From contig CAMPDV010001209.1 of NCBI GenBank assembly GCA_946699065.1, positions 62,001 to 126,000 on the forward strand: a DNA stretch of 64,000 nt. Reading direction: 5' to 3'. Both the position numbers and the translations under genes were made by a program. The DNA is from Loxodes magnus (taxonomy: Eukaryota; Ciliophora; Karyorelictea; Loxodida; Loxodidae). The notes under the pieces were generated by a model. The model made no database searches, was not told where the DNA came from, and was given only the letters and a program-made list of their open reading frames with translations. Every line of letters begins with the position of its first letter. The first letter of the stretch is position 1. This document shows, in pieces, positions 33,271 to 45,247 of the stretch.

Positions 33271-34436
33271 TATGGAGAAGCTTAGGTGTTTCATTTGATA
33301 ATATACTAAAGACAAAAAGAATAATTAGAAAATTTAAATGAAAATAAATAGTTAATTCATGACAAAGCTATTAAAGGTAAAGTCACATTAATAATTTCTG
33401 TTTATAAAAATAGTGATTATAAACTTATAGTATAAAAACAATATAAACTTAGCTTGATAATAATATTATAGTTAGTCTAATGTCTTTCATATAAATTTTT
33501 TAATTAGTTTGATTTAATATCTTAATTACCTATAGTAGTTTATTTATAACTTTATATAAGATTATTAATTTATAATTGATATTGAGCTTAGATATATGTT
33601 GAATAATAATAGTTTTTATTTGATTTTAATGAAAATTATAATCAGAATAACTTAATAAGGGGTTAATATAAATAAAACAAGATAGTAGAAACTAAAGATT
33701 GCAAATATGCTTAAACTTTATAAATGTTTCTATAATTTCCATTAATTGTGAATATTACTAATAAATTTCATAAATTAAGTAAATCTTTTTTAATAAAATT
33801 TGTTGACTTAAAAATAAAAGTTATTAATAAAAATAAGACAATATTACAATAAATAAAATTTTAATTTGTTTTTATAATTTTATCTTTACTTTGTGTATAA
33901 CTTCTATTTATTTACCATTCATTTTTGTCAATAATTGCTTCCTATTTTTTAACTAGGTATAATTTTTATGCCTTTTAATTACAAATTTATCTTTATTTTT
34001 GTTACAATTGTTATCACTCCAACCTTTTAAAATAATTGTTTAAATCTTAAATTCGAAAATATAATTATTTTAATGTATTATACAATTAGTTAAGTTGTTT
34101 GTAAAAGATATAACTTTATTTTTTGATTATGAATGATTAAATTCTTTATAAAAATTATTTAATTCTTTTATTTTTTATCTTTAATATTCTATTTATATCT
34201 CACCTTTCATTAAGTTTATTAAAAACTTATTAACCAAACTTTTACTTCATTTAATCTTACAATTTATTACTTATTTACAACTATTTCCTTATCAAAATAG
34301 CAGCTCATCAAACTGAGATAACACTAAATTTAAGATCTACAACCTTTTAAATTATATATAACCTAGCAATAATACCTTAAATAACTTACCTTTTTCTTAA
34401 TAGTTAGAGCACATTTTTTAATCATTTCCATAAATC
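33271..34436. other. AT-rich spacer
   Basis: Shared with 52191-53339. No feature recognised. Confidence 0.4.
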
Positions 34437-35114
34437 ATGAGAGGAGTAGATTAATCTGAAAATAAAAGTATTTGAACTAATTTTTAGTAATTAATTAAGC
34501 AAATAAACAGCATTTAATTAAAAATTATGTTACTCTAAAATTATAGTAAAATCTTTAATACAGAATTTAGTTGAAAAGCTTTTAAACATCTAATTACTTA
34601 AAAAATTAAAAAAGAAGACAAAATATAAGAAATTAGGAATATTAATTAAATAAACTATGAATAAGTTATGATTAAAGCTATATAAGATCCAATGGAGGTT
34701 GAGTAGTTAAACTTAAATATTAATCAAATATAGAAAATTAGATAATCAATCAGGTAATAAAAAGAGATCAATTTATGTGCTGATTCTGGAGAAGGCTAGA
34801 AAACACAAAATAAATTGTTGGAGATACCAAAATACAAAAAAGCAAAAATAAATAATTTTTTAAAAAACCTAACTTAAATTTACTGTGCATCTGAAGGTGA
34901 CTTATATAAGAAAAAATGATTGGTGGAGAGTAATTACTCTTGCAAATAATAGACAATCAAAAAAGAAGAACAAAGCAAATGTTTGGAAATGACTGAGATT
35001 CGAATAAAATACTAACGGTAAAGAAAGGTAGATTAGTAGCCTAAGATATGTAATAAAGTATATGAATCTGGAGAAGAAATGAACAATTTCAATGAGTCTT
35101 TCAATGATTCTTGA
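34437..35114 (+). CDS. Hypothetical protein, intact in unit 1, about 225 residues
   Basis: An ATG at 34437 opens one uninterrupted frame: MRGVDQSENKSIWTNFQQL, then NYSKIFNTEFSWKAFKHLIT and NYEQVMIKAIQDPMEVEQL. It continues INLCADSGEGQKTQNKLLEI, YCASEGDLYKKKWLVESNY and KEEQSKCLEMTEIRIKYQR, then VYESGEEMNNFNESFNDS before TGA at 35112-35114. Composition is balanced and Trp is always TGA. The frame could continue 12 codons to a TAA at 35148. The copy at 53340 has a deleted A and an added G, so only this one reads through. No family recognised. A second small gene follows about 300 bases downstream on the same strand. Confidence 0.65.
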
Positions 35115-35418
35115 GACTTTTTATAAGATAATAAATAGCAAGCCAAATAAAGGCATTTTCACATTATTAAATTATTTTATGTTATTATGCTATTATTTAT
35201 CTTATATATTTACTATTTAAGTTTTTTTCCTTTATTTATAAAAATTATTTACTCACTTTACTAAAAGTTAGATTTATCATTAATATTTAAACTATGCAAT
35301 TTTTTAAATATAGTTCTCTGAAAGAATAAAGAGAATGCCTAAGTTCTAGCATAGTGTATATAATAATTTAAAAATAAGTTTATCATTAATTCATCAAACT
35401 TTAATTAATAAAACTATT
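35115..35418. other. Spacer between two small genes
   Basis: AT-rich, conserved in unit 2 (54017-54320). Nothing recognised. Confidence 0.4.
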
Positions 35419-35664
35419 ATGAAATCATATAAACATATGGCTCCAAAGAAATAAGTATCTCCTGTGAAAGCATTTAACAATACACATAACTTAATTAATT
35501 ATTTTTATATGCTATAATTGGAAGAATAGAAGCTAAAAAAAGAAGTTTAAAACACGAAATAAATAACTTATTCTCTTATGTTTACTATCAAAAAATTGAT
35601 CAATGAACTGAACCTTATAAAGAAAATTAGCTGGTTTACCCAAATTCATTCTTACACTTTTTGA
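35419..35664 (+). CDS. Hypothetical small basic protein, about 81 residues (unit 1)
   Basis: ATG at 35419, with a second in-frame ATG at 35437. It reads MKSYKHMAPKKQVSPVKAF, then NNTHNLINYFYMLQLEEQKL and a helical Lys/Leu-rich part to HSYTF, with TGA at 35662-35664. The frame could read on 12 codons to a TAA at 35698. The copy at 54321 is in frame over the same length with one Tyr-to-Gln (TAT to TAG) change. Indels appear only beyond the proposed end (T run at 35682), which supports stopping at or before it. Function unknown. Confidence 0.45.
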
Positions 35665-35759
35665 CGTAATCTTGACTGTATATTTTTTTTAAAGAAATAA
35701 TTTCTTGAAATCAGTGTCCTAATATTTATATTCCTTCACTCTTTCTATTATCATTTTAT

Positions 35760-36020
35760 TTATATATATTATTTATCAACTTTGTATTGTCTTTCCATTT
35801 CATAGCATTCACTACGTCTTATCTGCAATTTTCATATTATGATATTAAGATCACTGTTGTAATATTTCAATCATCTCTTGTAGTCTGGACTTACCATCAT
35901 TTCAATGTTATCTGCATATGCTAATGCTCCCATATATCATTCCTCTGTATATTATTCTTATTCCATGCTTGTGGTTATTCCTACTTTATTTTATCTTAAT
36001 TAGTTGAGAAGTTTATTTAT
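35760..36020 (-). mobile_element. LINE family C reverse transcriptase, catalytic part (unit 1)
   Basis: On the minus strand a frame gives GALAYADNIEMMVSPDYKR, then YYNSDLNI and LQIRRSECYEM. This is the RT catalytic box plus the following K-S-E-type motif. YADD reads YADN here (35907-35918), a single G-to-A change from unit 2, so this copy is inactive. It is the continuation of LINE C at 36590-39990, interrupted by the insert at 36021-36590. Confidence 0.65.
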
Positions 36021-36590
36021 TATATATTTTTAAAAACCGCCATAGTTGTTCGAAGGTGAACAACAAGGTCATCTTCATCAGAGGTTGGGGAAGTTAAGTA
36101 CCCATAATCGACTTTATGTCTTCCTCTGCTTTGGTTTGACCTCGAGACATAAGATTCTTAGACCTTCGACACTGGCTTGGCTTGGCTTGGCTTCGTTTAT
36201 TTTTAATTCTGGAACGAAAAAGAAATAATATTGCGAGCTTCATCAGAGGTGGGGAATTTAAGTACCCATAATTGACATATGTCGTCCTCTGCTTTGGTGA
36301 TGCAATGAGACACAATCCTGCCATGTCCCTGGACCTCCAAAAAGTATTAAAGATTATGAATATTCTAAAATTATATCAGTATTGAACATTTTTATCATTA
36401 CTGAATAATTATACCAGTATTGAACAAGGATTATCAGTATCTGATAATTTTATCAGTAACAAACATTCTCGTCAGTATGAAACATTTTTTTTTAAAGAGC
36501 TGCGCACCAACGAGAGTGCTACGCGCTCTATAATCAAATTTATTTATTTATTATTTATTATTTATTCATTATAATATTAAATAACCTTAG
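36021..36590. repeat. Insert in LINE C: GC-richer island, 20-base tandem repeats and palindrome (unit 1)
   Basis: Three parts. 36040-36330 is an island with two direct copies of a 62-base block (36068-36134 and 36238-36299; key parts CTTCATCAGAGGT, AAGTACCCATAAT and TCCTCTGCTTTGGT) separated by a (GGCTT)4 run at 36173-36193. 36375-36480 holds about six imperfect 19-21 base repeats of TATCAGTATTGAACA type. 36495-36532 is the palindromic block found at the inner ends of the inverted-repeat element, followed by ATTT-rich simple repeats. No protein or known RNA recognised. The whole insert also occurs at 54925-55475, so it predates the duplication. Confidence 0.6.
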
Positions 36591-39500
36591 TGAATATGAG
36601 CTACCTTATTTAACTCCTTTCCTCTTTTAAAACTGTTCTGATATTAAATCATTTATTTTTATCTTTTTTTCTTCTCAGTAAGGATCTTGATTATTTGCTT
36701 AGGCATTTCAATTTCATTTAGTATCTTTAATATATCTTCTCTTATTACTAAGAAAAAATAATTTTAATATCAATAAATATTCTGCTTTTTCTTAATTATT
36801 TTACTTATATTCTTGTGCAGTTCTTAGATTGAAGATTTACCATGAGCATGATTTATCTTGATTGAAGCCATATTATAATTCATCGTCATACCTGTTCAAA
36901 TACGAGTTTGTTTATCCAATAATCAGAGATCAATGATTTTTACTATATGAATTAAAAGTGAAATCGGCCTATAATTCATAGAATCTTCCACTTTACCTTT
37001 TTTATGAAGTAATATAATAAAAGTTCTTGTTATTTTGTTTGGTATAGCTCCAGATTGTATTATTTTTTATGTTAATGTTGCGGTTAGGTTAGAAAGCTTA
37101 TCTCATCCAGCTCTTATTGTTCCTATTTATATTCCATCAGGTCCTACAGCTTTTCATTAGGAGAGCGTTTTTATACAGCACACTAAATCTTCTTTTTAAA
37201 CCTAATTTTTTTATGTGTTCCTGTATGAGTCTGGTAATCTATTGCTGCCACTTTTATAGAGCTCCTCTCAGCTTTCTTTAAAATTCGGCATATTATTTTC
37301 GTTTTTTAATGTCCATTGTTCGTATTTTATCTATTTTAATTTTTTTATATTCCTTTTCAAGTGTTGTTTAAGCTTCCTTAATTAATTTCATCTTAATAAA
37401 CATTGAATTTATTTTTCCTATCTTTTTTTAGATGCAATATAAATTTCTCCTTACTTCTTATCTCATTTAATATAATTATCAATTTATTAGCATCCTTATC
37501 TAATTAGTATTTCACTTACTATTAGAAATGTTTTCTTAATTTTATTGTTTCTGCTGTATATTAGTATTTTCTAATTTAATTTGTTACAAATCCACATATC
37601 GCTTTGGTCGCTTCTTGGATTTAATTTAACCATTTTTCATAGTATGCTTCGCTATCGAAATTTCGAATTCGCTAAGATCTATTTTTTCGAATCATTCTTT
37701 GAACCTCTCTTTAACCTTTTATTGCTTTAATTGTTGAAATTTTATCCTTTTAATTTATGGACTTTTTCTAAATTCTTCCGAAATTTTTATCTTTATTTGT
37801 CTGGCTAATGATCTCCTATTGGTCTCTATTGATAGAATTTTGTGCTGATAATGCTAGGTGTAATGTATTGATTCATTAAGAATCAACTTATTTTCAATTT
37901 TCCATTCTTTTATGTTGTGATGATGGTTGGATATTGATTTGAATCTTTACATTCTAAAATATAATCTTTCTTCAATTTAATAAGCATTAGCCTGCATTAT
38001 TCTGCTCATAAGGTAAAAATTGGGGAATATGTACATTAAAATCTTCTAATATTAAAATTTATAATCCTTTGTTGTTTGCTGCTATTTTGTATTATTATAG
38101 ACTTTCATAAAAGGGTATTAGTTAATTATAGTTGGATGTTGTAGTTTTATATACGTTTATCAATTCTAGCTAATCATCAAGTGTTAAACTTATTAATCTT
38201 CCACTAAAACAGATCTGCTTGATTGAGATCCGCTATATCCAACACTTTCGTTCTGCTCGTAATTCCATCTTTTATATAAAATGATACTCTTTTGTAGTGT
38301 TTTGTGCTCAATTTTATTATTGCTCTGAATCCGTATATATAAGGCATTTAATCAGTTTGATGCTTAAATATTTCTTAAATCGCCATAATTTCTATCTTCT
38401 TTTCACACATAAACTTGTTTAATTCTTGTTTTTTTATATTACTCTGACATTTGCTGTGCCTATGTTTAATTCTGTCTATTTTATTTATTATTATTTCCTT
38501 TTACTTCCTATTTTACTACCCTGAATTTTTAGCTTCCTCTTCTTTAATAGAGTGAAAACCAAATTGTTCTAATGTTTATTATTTTTCCTGTATTTATGTC
38601 TTCGTTTTTTTACTCGATATTGTCTTCCTTTCCATTATATATTTTTTTCTATTTTTTTGAGACAGTGTTGTATTTATGCATACTTCCTTCCTGTCACTGT
38701 TTTATATATGTTTCAGTTTTTTTGGTATATTTCATATTTTACTTTCTGTTTTTTGTGCCATTGATAGTTTCGCCTCAGTTTTATTTATTTAATTTTGTAG
38801 TTAAGTATCTATTAAAATCGATCGCTTTTAAAGAAACTTTAATATGGCTTAAACTTGTAGCTTTTTCTAGAAATAAAAGTGGTATTTTATTTGAAGGTTA
38901 ATCTTCTTCAGTTTTCTTCACTTTCTTTTCTTTCGCTATCTGTTTCTCTTTATAGTAAGGCATTTTATTCCTAAGTTCTACATGCATCAACTTGGTTTTT
39001 ACTTCCTTAGCATTTCTAATTGTTTTCTTTATAGCTTTTTTATTAAGTATTAATTTTTGCTATATCCTTATTTGTTGCAGTTTAAACATTTTAAAATTGA
39101 TGGTTGGCGATACAACGATATGTGTATGGGATTTCCAGACTGACTCAAGTAAGTATTTTACCTTTCGTCTAACTTATCTAGTATACTTTCTGCGTCTTTG
39201 CTCTCCTTTAATTCTAAATAAATTCTCATTTTCCCATTGACTCACGTTATACCTTTTACATCTCTATATAGACTATTTTTCCGTACTGCTATAGATGGGT
39301 TTCTACCTGGCTAAAACTTGAATACATGTTAATTGTTCAATGAATCAGATAGCTCTTAATGTATTGAATTCCTCTATGTTTCTTTGTTCTTTAGGTATTA
39401 AAAAACTTCTAGTCTTCTATGTTTAATTATTTCCAATTTGTGAGAGTGCTTCTTTATTTTTGATTCATATAATAATTATTCCTTTTTAAGAATTTTCATA

Positions 39501-39990
39501 CTCTCAGAATTTTTACCATATTCTTAATTTAAATATCTGAGAAATGCTTGAATGATTTCATTTTCTTGCATTTCTGCTGGATTGAGCCTTTGGCTGTAGT
39601 ATTCTTCTTCTAAAAATTTATTGAAACAGGTAACTCATACGCATTTAGACGTTTTGAACTGCATATTCTCCTCCTCATTTTATGGTAATTTGCTATTTTA
39701 TTTTCTTCTTCCATTATAATGATTTGCACAGAGTTGTGGTTGAATTGATTTTCTAATCTACCTACTTTTTTTGATAGGTTACTTAGTTTTAACATTTCTG
39801 TCCTTATTTTAGTGCATTCCTTCTAGTAGTTTAAATATTTTGCGACATAGTTATTTTTCTTAAAAATAAAATCAAAAATCTTATTAAGTTGTAAAGCTCT
39901 TTCATACCTTTATTAAATTTAATAACCAATCTCGATCCAAGATTGGCGGCATGTGGAATATAGGATTGCTACTTGATATAATAGCTTAAT
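36591..39990 (-). mobile_element. LINE family C, copy 2 (endonuclease and first half of RT)
   Basis: Minus-strand element with its 5' end near 39990. N-terminal helices lie near 39610-39800 (LSNLSKKVGRLENQFNHN). The endonuclease lies at about 37850-38430 (CEKKIEIMAIQEIF, SFYIKDGITSRTKVLDIA); its catalytic motif reads LEDFNVHI, altered from GDFNAH. RT begins near 37230 with AVGPDGIQIGTIRAG (about 37105-37150), IPNKITRTFIILLHKKGK and NYRPISLL (36955-36980), and continues after the insert at 35760-36020. The element is inactivated by the insert and the motif changes. Confidence 0.7.
39090..39150 (+). pseudogene. WD40-repeat fragment inside LINE C, copy 2
   Basis: Plus-strand frame LMVGDTTICVWDFQTDSS, the same fragment as at 21130. 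The 14 bases GGGATTTCCAGACT are identical to the WD40 relic near 12.6 kb. Confidence 0.45.
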
Positions 39991-40107
39991 ATTGTAGTAT
40001 TTAAGTAAATAAAGTAATAATGTAATAATAGATATTTATATACTAATTTTTGATGGTAACTGTTATAAATTAGCTTTATAGCTTTTGTAGTCTAAATAAT
40101 AATAAAA

Positions 40108-41503
40108 ATGTAAGCGTTACCAAAATGCTTAATCTGCTTAGAAGATTACAACTTAACTAATGCTCTTCCAACTGTCTTACCTTGTGGACATATTTACTGT
40201 GGTTTGTGTTTGAATACTGAGTACTGATTATAAGGCATAATGTAATGTCCTATTTGTTAAAAAGGATTCCATTTTAGATTTGATGATTTACCTTAAGAAA
40301 GTGATTTAATAAGAATGATATTTTAAAACTAATAATACATATAAAAGATTTAAGATGCTAGATAGAAATTAAAAGAGATAAGGAGGTAAATTATGGAAAA
40401 ATCTAAAACCATTACAACCAAATAATCAAACATTAGTAATACTCTCATAATACCACTAACTAATATCATCATCAATCATTAACCAACATTTATCTACCAA
40501 AAATAACACTCAAATATTATCTAATTCTACTAATCACTAAAACCAACTATACTCTAATATAACTCATAACCACCTACAATACTAAAGTCTAAATTAACTT
40601 ACAATCTAATAAGATAAAAACTATAACACAATACTAAGTAACCAAATATTATTTAGACTAACTAACATAAACTAACCTAACACTTTATATAATCTAACTA
40701 TATTCACTTTTTTAATTGAGAAATTTAAAAATTAAGTTTATTTAATATTTAAACAGAGTAAATACGATAAGTCTAAGTTTAAATTATAATTCCAGAACTT
40801 AGTAAAAGTATAGAATATTAAAATAAGTTATATTTAATTGGAGGATATAACAGAAATTAAAAGAAAGGAATAAAAGAAACTTGATAATTTGATTATGAAG
40901 GTAATAGAATAAAACTTAGTGATCTAAATGAGGGAAGAGGTGCCTTTGGAATAGCAGCTGCTTAAAAATATGTTTATGTGGTTGGAGGGTTAACTGATAA
41001 TAATAAGGTTTTATAATCAGTAGAAAAGTTAAAGATAGGAAACTAAAGTAAATGATAAAACTGTTCCTAGTTTCCATTTTAAATAGCAGGTTAAACTTTA
41101 GTAGTAGATAAAGATGAATAAAATATTTATTCTTTTGGAGGTGTAAATTAGAAAGGATAAACTTTAAAAGATATATGAAAATATAACATATAGAATGATA
41201 GATGGAGCAAGTAAAATTTGAATATTCCTGAGGCTGTATTTTATCCTATAGTTTCTTTAGAGCCTTTTGTCATATGTGGAGGTATGAAAAATGGATTATA
41301 CGAAAGAATATTCAAGAAAAATATATAAAAGAAGCAAATAATAATGACAATAAAGTTAAATTTTTAAAGATGTCTATGCTTTAACGGAGATGAAAATAAG
41401 AAATAACTATGGATATGCTTTTGCTGTAGAAGCGCTAAGATTTTCAATAATGAGAATTGATTTAGAAAAATTGAGTTATAGAAGTATTAGAAGTCATAAC
41501 TGA
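40108..41503 (+). pseudogene. RING-Kelch protein, copy 3, frameshifted near its end
   Basis: Same layout as copy 2, with the RING intact (Gln38 replaced by Glu, GAG at 40219). RING and Kelch share one frame here without splicing, because the A run near 40400 has five A instead of four. A one-base insertion near 41297 (GGATTATACG for GGATTTACG) shifts the last 68 codons away from the conserved ending. The shifted frame has no effective stop, so a longer aberrant tail would be made. The Kelch sequence before that point is good (YLIGG, VYVVGG, IYSFGG, FVICGG). Confidence 0.75.
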
Positions 41504-42110
41504 TAAACATAATAATAATATCTATATTATTAATAGTATTTATAATAAATATAATTTAATATGTAAAGAAGTAGTTTAAAGATCTATAATTAGTTAAATA
41601 TGCTACTACTTATTAAAATATTAAAAGCGTCCGAAATAAATAAAGAATCAAATTTTATTTTAAACATCTTTAAAAATCTATTATTCAAATATTATCATTA
41701 TTCAGATGCAAACATACAGCTTATAACATACTTATATTCAACACGGTCAAAAAAACTATCTTTAAATACATCCATATATTCAAATTATACAAGTACTACT
41801 TAGATTACTCTATTATTTATCTAATCAAATCAAAACTATAATCAAATAATAATTAAGCTATACCTATATCTAAATACTAATTAAGTCATCACTACTATCA
41901 TAAAGACAACATCTTCAAGTCTAATATTATTTCCTTTAATCATTTAAACTAACTACTATATATATTTAAAAATGTCCCTTGTATTATCAATAATAAAGCC
42001 AAGCCATTATAACACCTATACTCCTGATAAAAACTCAATCATAAGATAAGATAATATAATAGATTATCTTGACTTCAACATTATTAGTTTTGTCACAAAT
42101 AAATTTTTGT
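41504..42110. other. Conserved 3' flank of RING-Kelch copy 3
   Basis: Homologous to 504-1100. A 67-codon frame starting MLLLIK at 41600 is not kept in the other copies. Confidence 0.4.
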
Positions 42111-42860
42111 TTTAGCTTAATAAAATTCACTTTCTACTTTAAATTTGTTCCGATCTTCGTTATCATGTCTCTTGACAAATCTGAATCTTTTCTTTCTCAG
42201 TATCTCTTCTATGTCGAATGTTAACCAACTTCTGTTGAAACTACTTACAGCCGCTTGAATTTAAGGGTCATTCTAAATGATTTACAATCATTTTTTCTGA
42301 ATATTCTGCCATCTTGCGTGTTTCACAACTTTTTTAAATTATACCATTATTTTTGACTTTTGTATTCTTGTTTTTTTAATAACTACCAACAGTCTCTTAT
42401 TTTGTGTCCCATATTTTACAGTATCAGCATTTTTCTTTTCCTGATAATAAATACTATGAGTCTTTCGCCTCTATGTCCATTCGGATCCTTTCCTTGATTT
42501 TGCATGATTTAAGAAATCCATTTTTCACAAATTTGCTGATTATATTATCTAAAAAAACTCTAATTTTGCTTCGGTCGCTTAAATTCTCTAATTAATTTGC
42601 TCAGTCGATGGAATAAGGTTAAGTTGCTATTTGATGTCCTTGCTATTGATGTGAATTCCAGTGATGCTTTCCTATAGGACTATTATATTTCTCTGTAGCT
42701 CTTGAAACGAATATTATAGCTTTTGGTTCTTGTTTAAGAGAAATTCCAGATCGATTAAGTAATCATTTTGAGCTTTGCTAGATAGGTGATTACTTTTTCG
42801 GGACCATTTTTTTATATAATAAATTTTCGAGATTAATATGATAAACCTGTAAGAACTACT
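42111..42860 (-). pseudogene. CCHC zinc-knuckle protein, copy b
   Basis: Near-identical to copy a at 1101-1840. On the minus strand, KCWYCK and GHKIRDCWQLLKKQEYK fall in neighbouring frames around 42370-42430, again split by a one-base shift. N-terminal helices such as LIDLEFLLNKNQKL are readable. It lies back-to-back with LINE B, which starts near 42861. Confidence 0.5.
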
Positions 42861-44952
42861 CAGTAACATCCAAATCAAGTTTTTAGAATGGAGAAAAAGC
42901 AAGGAAAATATGATGAACTAATAAAATACTCTTTAGGTTTAGATAACTGATTAGCTCAAATATAAAAATAGTTAAAAGACTTCGGAAATATAAAAAAAAC
43001 AGTTTTGCTTAAAATAAAAGGAACAATAGGACTTGATTGTAGAACAACTATGTACATAGAAATATTCGAACCACTTATCCAAAAAATATTCCTACTTGGC
43101 TAGAAGAAAAAAGATTACGTGTAAAGTTAAATTAATTGGTAATATGAGGATATGTAAACTGTCAAAAAATAAGACACAGTACTAAGTAATATAGAAGATA
43201 AAAATAAATCAAGCTAATAATCAATTATATTGGAATATCAAAAAAAATGGTAGAAAATGTAACAAGAAATAACACACTGAAATAAAAGATATATAAATAA
43301 AAATAGAAAAACTAAAGAAATTATAAAGAAGAATAGCATGCAAAAATTTGGATCCTAAAGTATAAAATTGCTTAAATTATTATACGCGAGATAGGCAACA
43401 ATTGATAGAATAATAAAAGATCATTTAACTGAATAAATGCTGAGATAAAATGTTTTCTGGTACTTAGATATATGGAAAAACCAAAGTTTAACATCATGAG
43501 AGAAAAAATGGAATTGAACCTTTTGAAAAAATAAGCTTCAATAAGTAACTAGCTATTTTCACAATTATTAGATGCAATTACTTTGAATAATAAACAAGAA
43601 ACAATATGAGAAAAGATAGCATACATAAAACCTGAACATAAATACAAACATTAGAGTAATTTGGTTTTGAAAAAGACTAAGCTAAATTGATGATACTAAA
43701 GAATCAAACAATGAAGATAAAGAAAATGTGAATATTTGAAATTAACATAAGAACTGATAATATAAGAGGAATAAAGTCGAACAAAGAAGAGTTATGTAAA
43801 TGAATGCTTGAAAAAGATATATTATGGTGACTCAAGAAGTGTTTATAGATTGAATTAAAGATATGCTTGAAATAAAGGAATAATGGAACTAGACTTAGTA
43901 AAGGAGTGGCTTTATATATTAAAGAAGAATTGATATGGAGAGAGTATGAAGTAAATGGAATAAAATGAAATACTGGAAGGGTTGTAATTTGTATGAATCT
44001 TACTTAATGTTTATGCGCCTACTTGAGGAATAATGAATCCGTTTCTATGAAAGCCTAATTAAAAGCAATTTAAGTTTATAAGTATAGTATGAGATTTAAT
44101 GCACATATACATAATTTGTAGCAAATAAACTAAATCCAGTAGGATAGTAGCTATTAGAATTAATTAAAACTATAATGCAATAATTCAGCATAAGATCCAA
44201 CCTAGATTACTACAAAAGAAAGTTTAAGACTATTTTTTAAGGGACTAATAGCATAATTAGCATAAGAATTGTTTAGGAAAGAATACTAGATGATATCTAT
44301 TAATTGTTAAAATAGCAGATATAGATCATAAGTAAGAAGGTTATATTACTAAAAACTGAAAATTGGAAAAATATTGGAAAAGCTTCACAATGAGCTACAT
44401 ATTCTTTGAAGCTGGTTAAGGTAGATAATGATATAGGAAAAATAAGAAGTTAAATTAAGTTGTGGATATGTTGCTAATACTTAAAAGAAACGTTTAAGAA
44501 ATGAATTAAAAAAGTATCAAAAATAAATTTAATGAGATAAAGAAAATATTGTATACTAACATAAGATAACAAAAAGGAGATAATGGATTGAAAAATTTAA
44601 CATTTTCATGGACTAAATAAATAAAGGTAATTTGAATAGCAAACAGATATGTTTTCACCATTAAACTGTAATTATCTTACTATTTAATATCTAATTAAAA
44701 GGTAAGAACATGAATAATTTCTTTAAACTTAAGAAAATATTTTAGCTATATTAGCCTATTTGATTAACTCTTACTTTATAAGTTATTGAGAAAATACTTT
44801 TGAGTAAAGAAAAGTGACTTTAATTCTATAACTAATCAATTAAATATAATAATTAATTAAATCCATTATAATGATAGTATTGAAGAAATACTAGCTAATA
44901 AGCAAAATTTACAAAACTTAAAATAAACTTTAAAACTATAAGCTGATAACTT
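42861..44952 (+). mobile_element. LINE family B fragment (unit 2)
   Basis: Close copy of 1841-3966. It has the degraded N-terminal region, the endonuclease start (INIRTDNIRGIK) and the beginning of RT. Unit 1 has lost the first three quarters of it. A relic. Confidence 0.6.
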
Positions 44953-45247
44953 AGTAAATATATTATAAATTATTAATCAAATGCATAATATTTACATTTT
45001 TCCTTTAAATTATCTAAATTAGTCTTTATTAGTAACTAAAAACAATCAAATCATAAATACGCTATTTATTACCATAGTTGAAACAGAATATAATAGTAAA
45101 TACTATAATATGTAGCCATATCCAAAATTTAAATACTAGTTTTTATTACTATAGTCATAAATATTTTACTCCAATATAATTATATTAATATCAAAATATC
45201 ATCCATAATTCATTTCAATTTATCTATCTAATACATTTTTCAATAAA

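Noticed and set aside
34768..34956. Minus-strand frame starting MSIICKSNYS, repeated at 53670
   Set aside because: It is the antisense shadow of the 225-residue plus-strand gene, which has the more balanced protein and the domain-length frame.
36046..36324. Overlapping open frames on both strands in the GC-richer island
   Set aside because: The frames arise from the two direct repeats and the GGCTT run, do not agree between units 1 and 2, and show no domain.
38572..38901. Plus-strand hydrophobic frame of 109 codons, repeated at 57474
   Set aside because: It is antisense to the LINE C coding region. Its Phe/Leu/Tyr-rich content is what the complement of Lys/Glu/Arg-rich codons gives.
41600..41803. 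Small protein starting MLLLIKILKASEINK after RING-Kelch copy 3
   Set aside because: All four copies have the start, but frame-shifting indels follow in different places, with no pattern of synonymous change.
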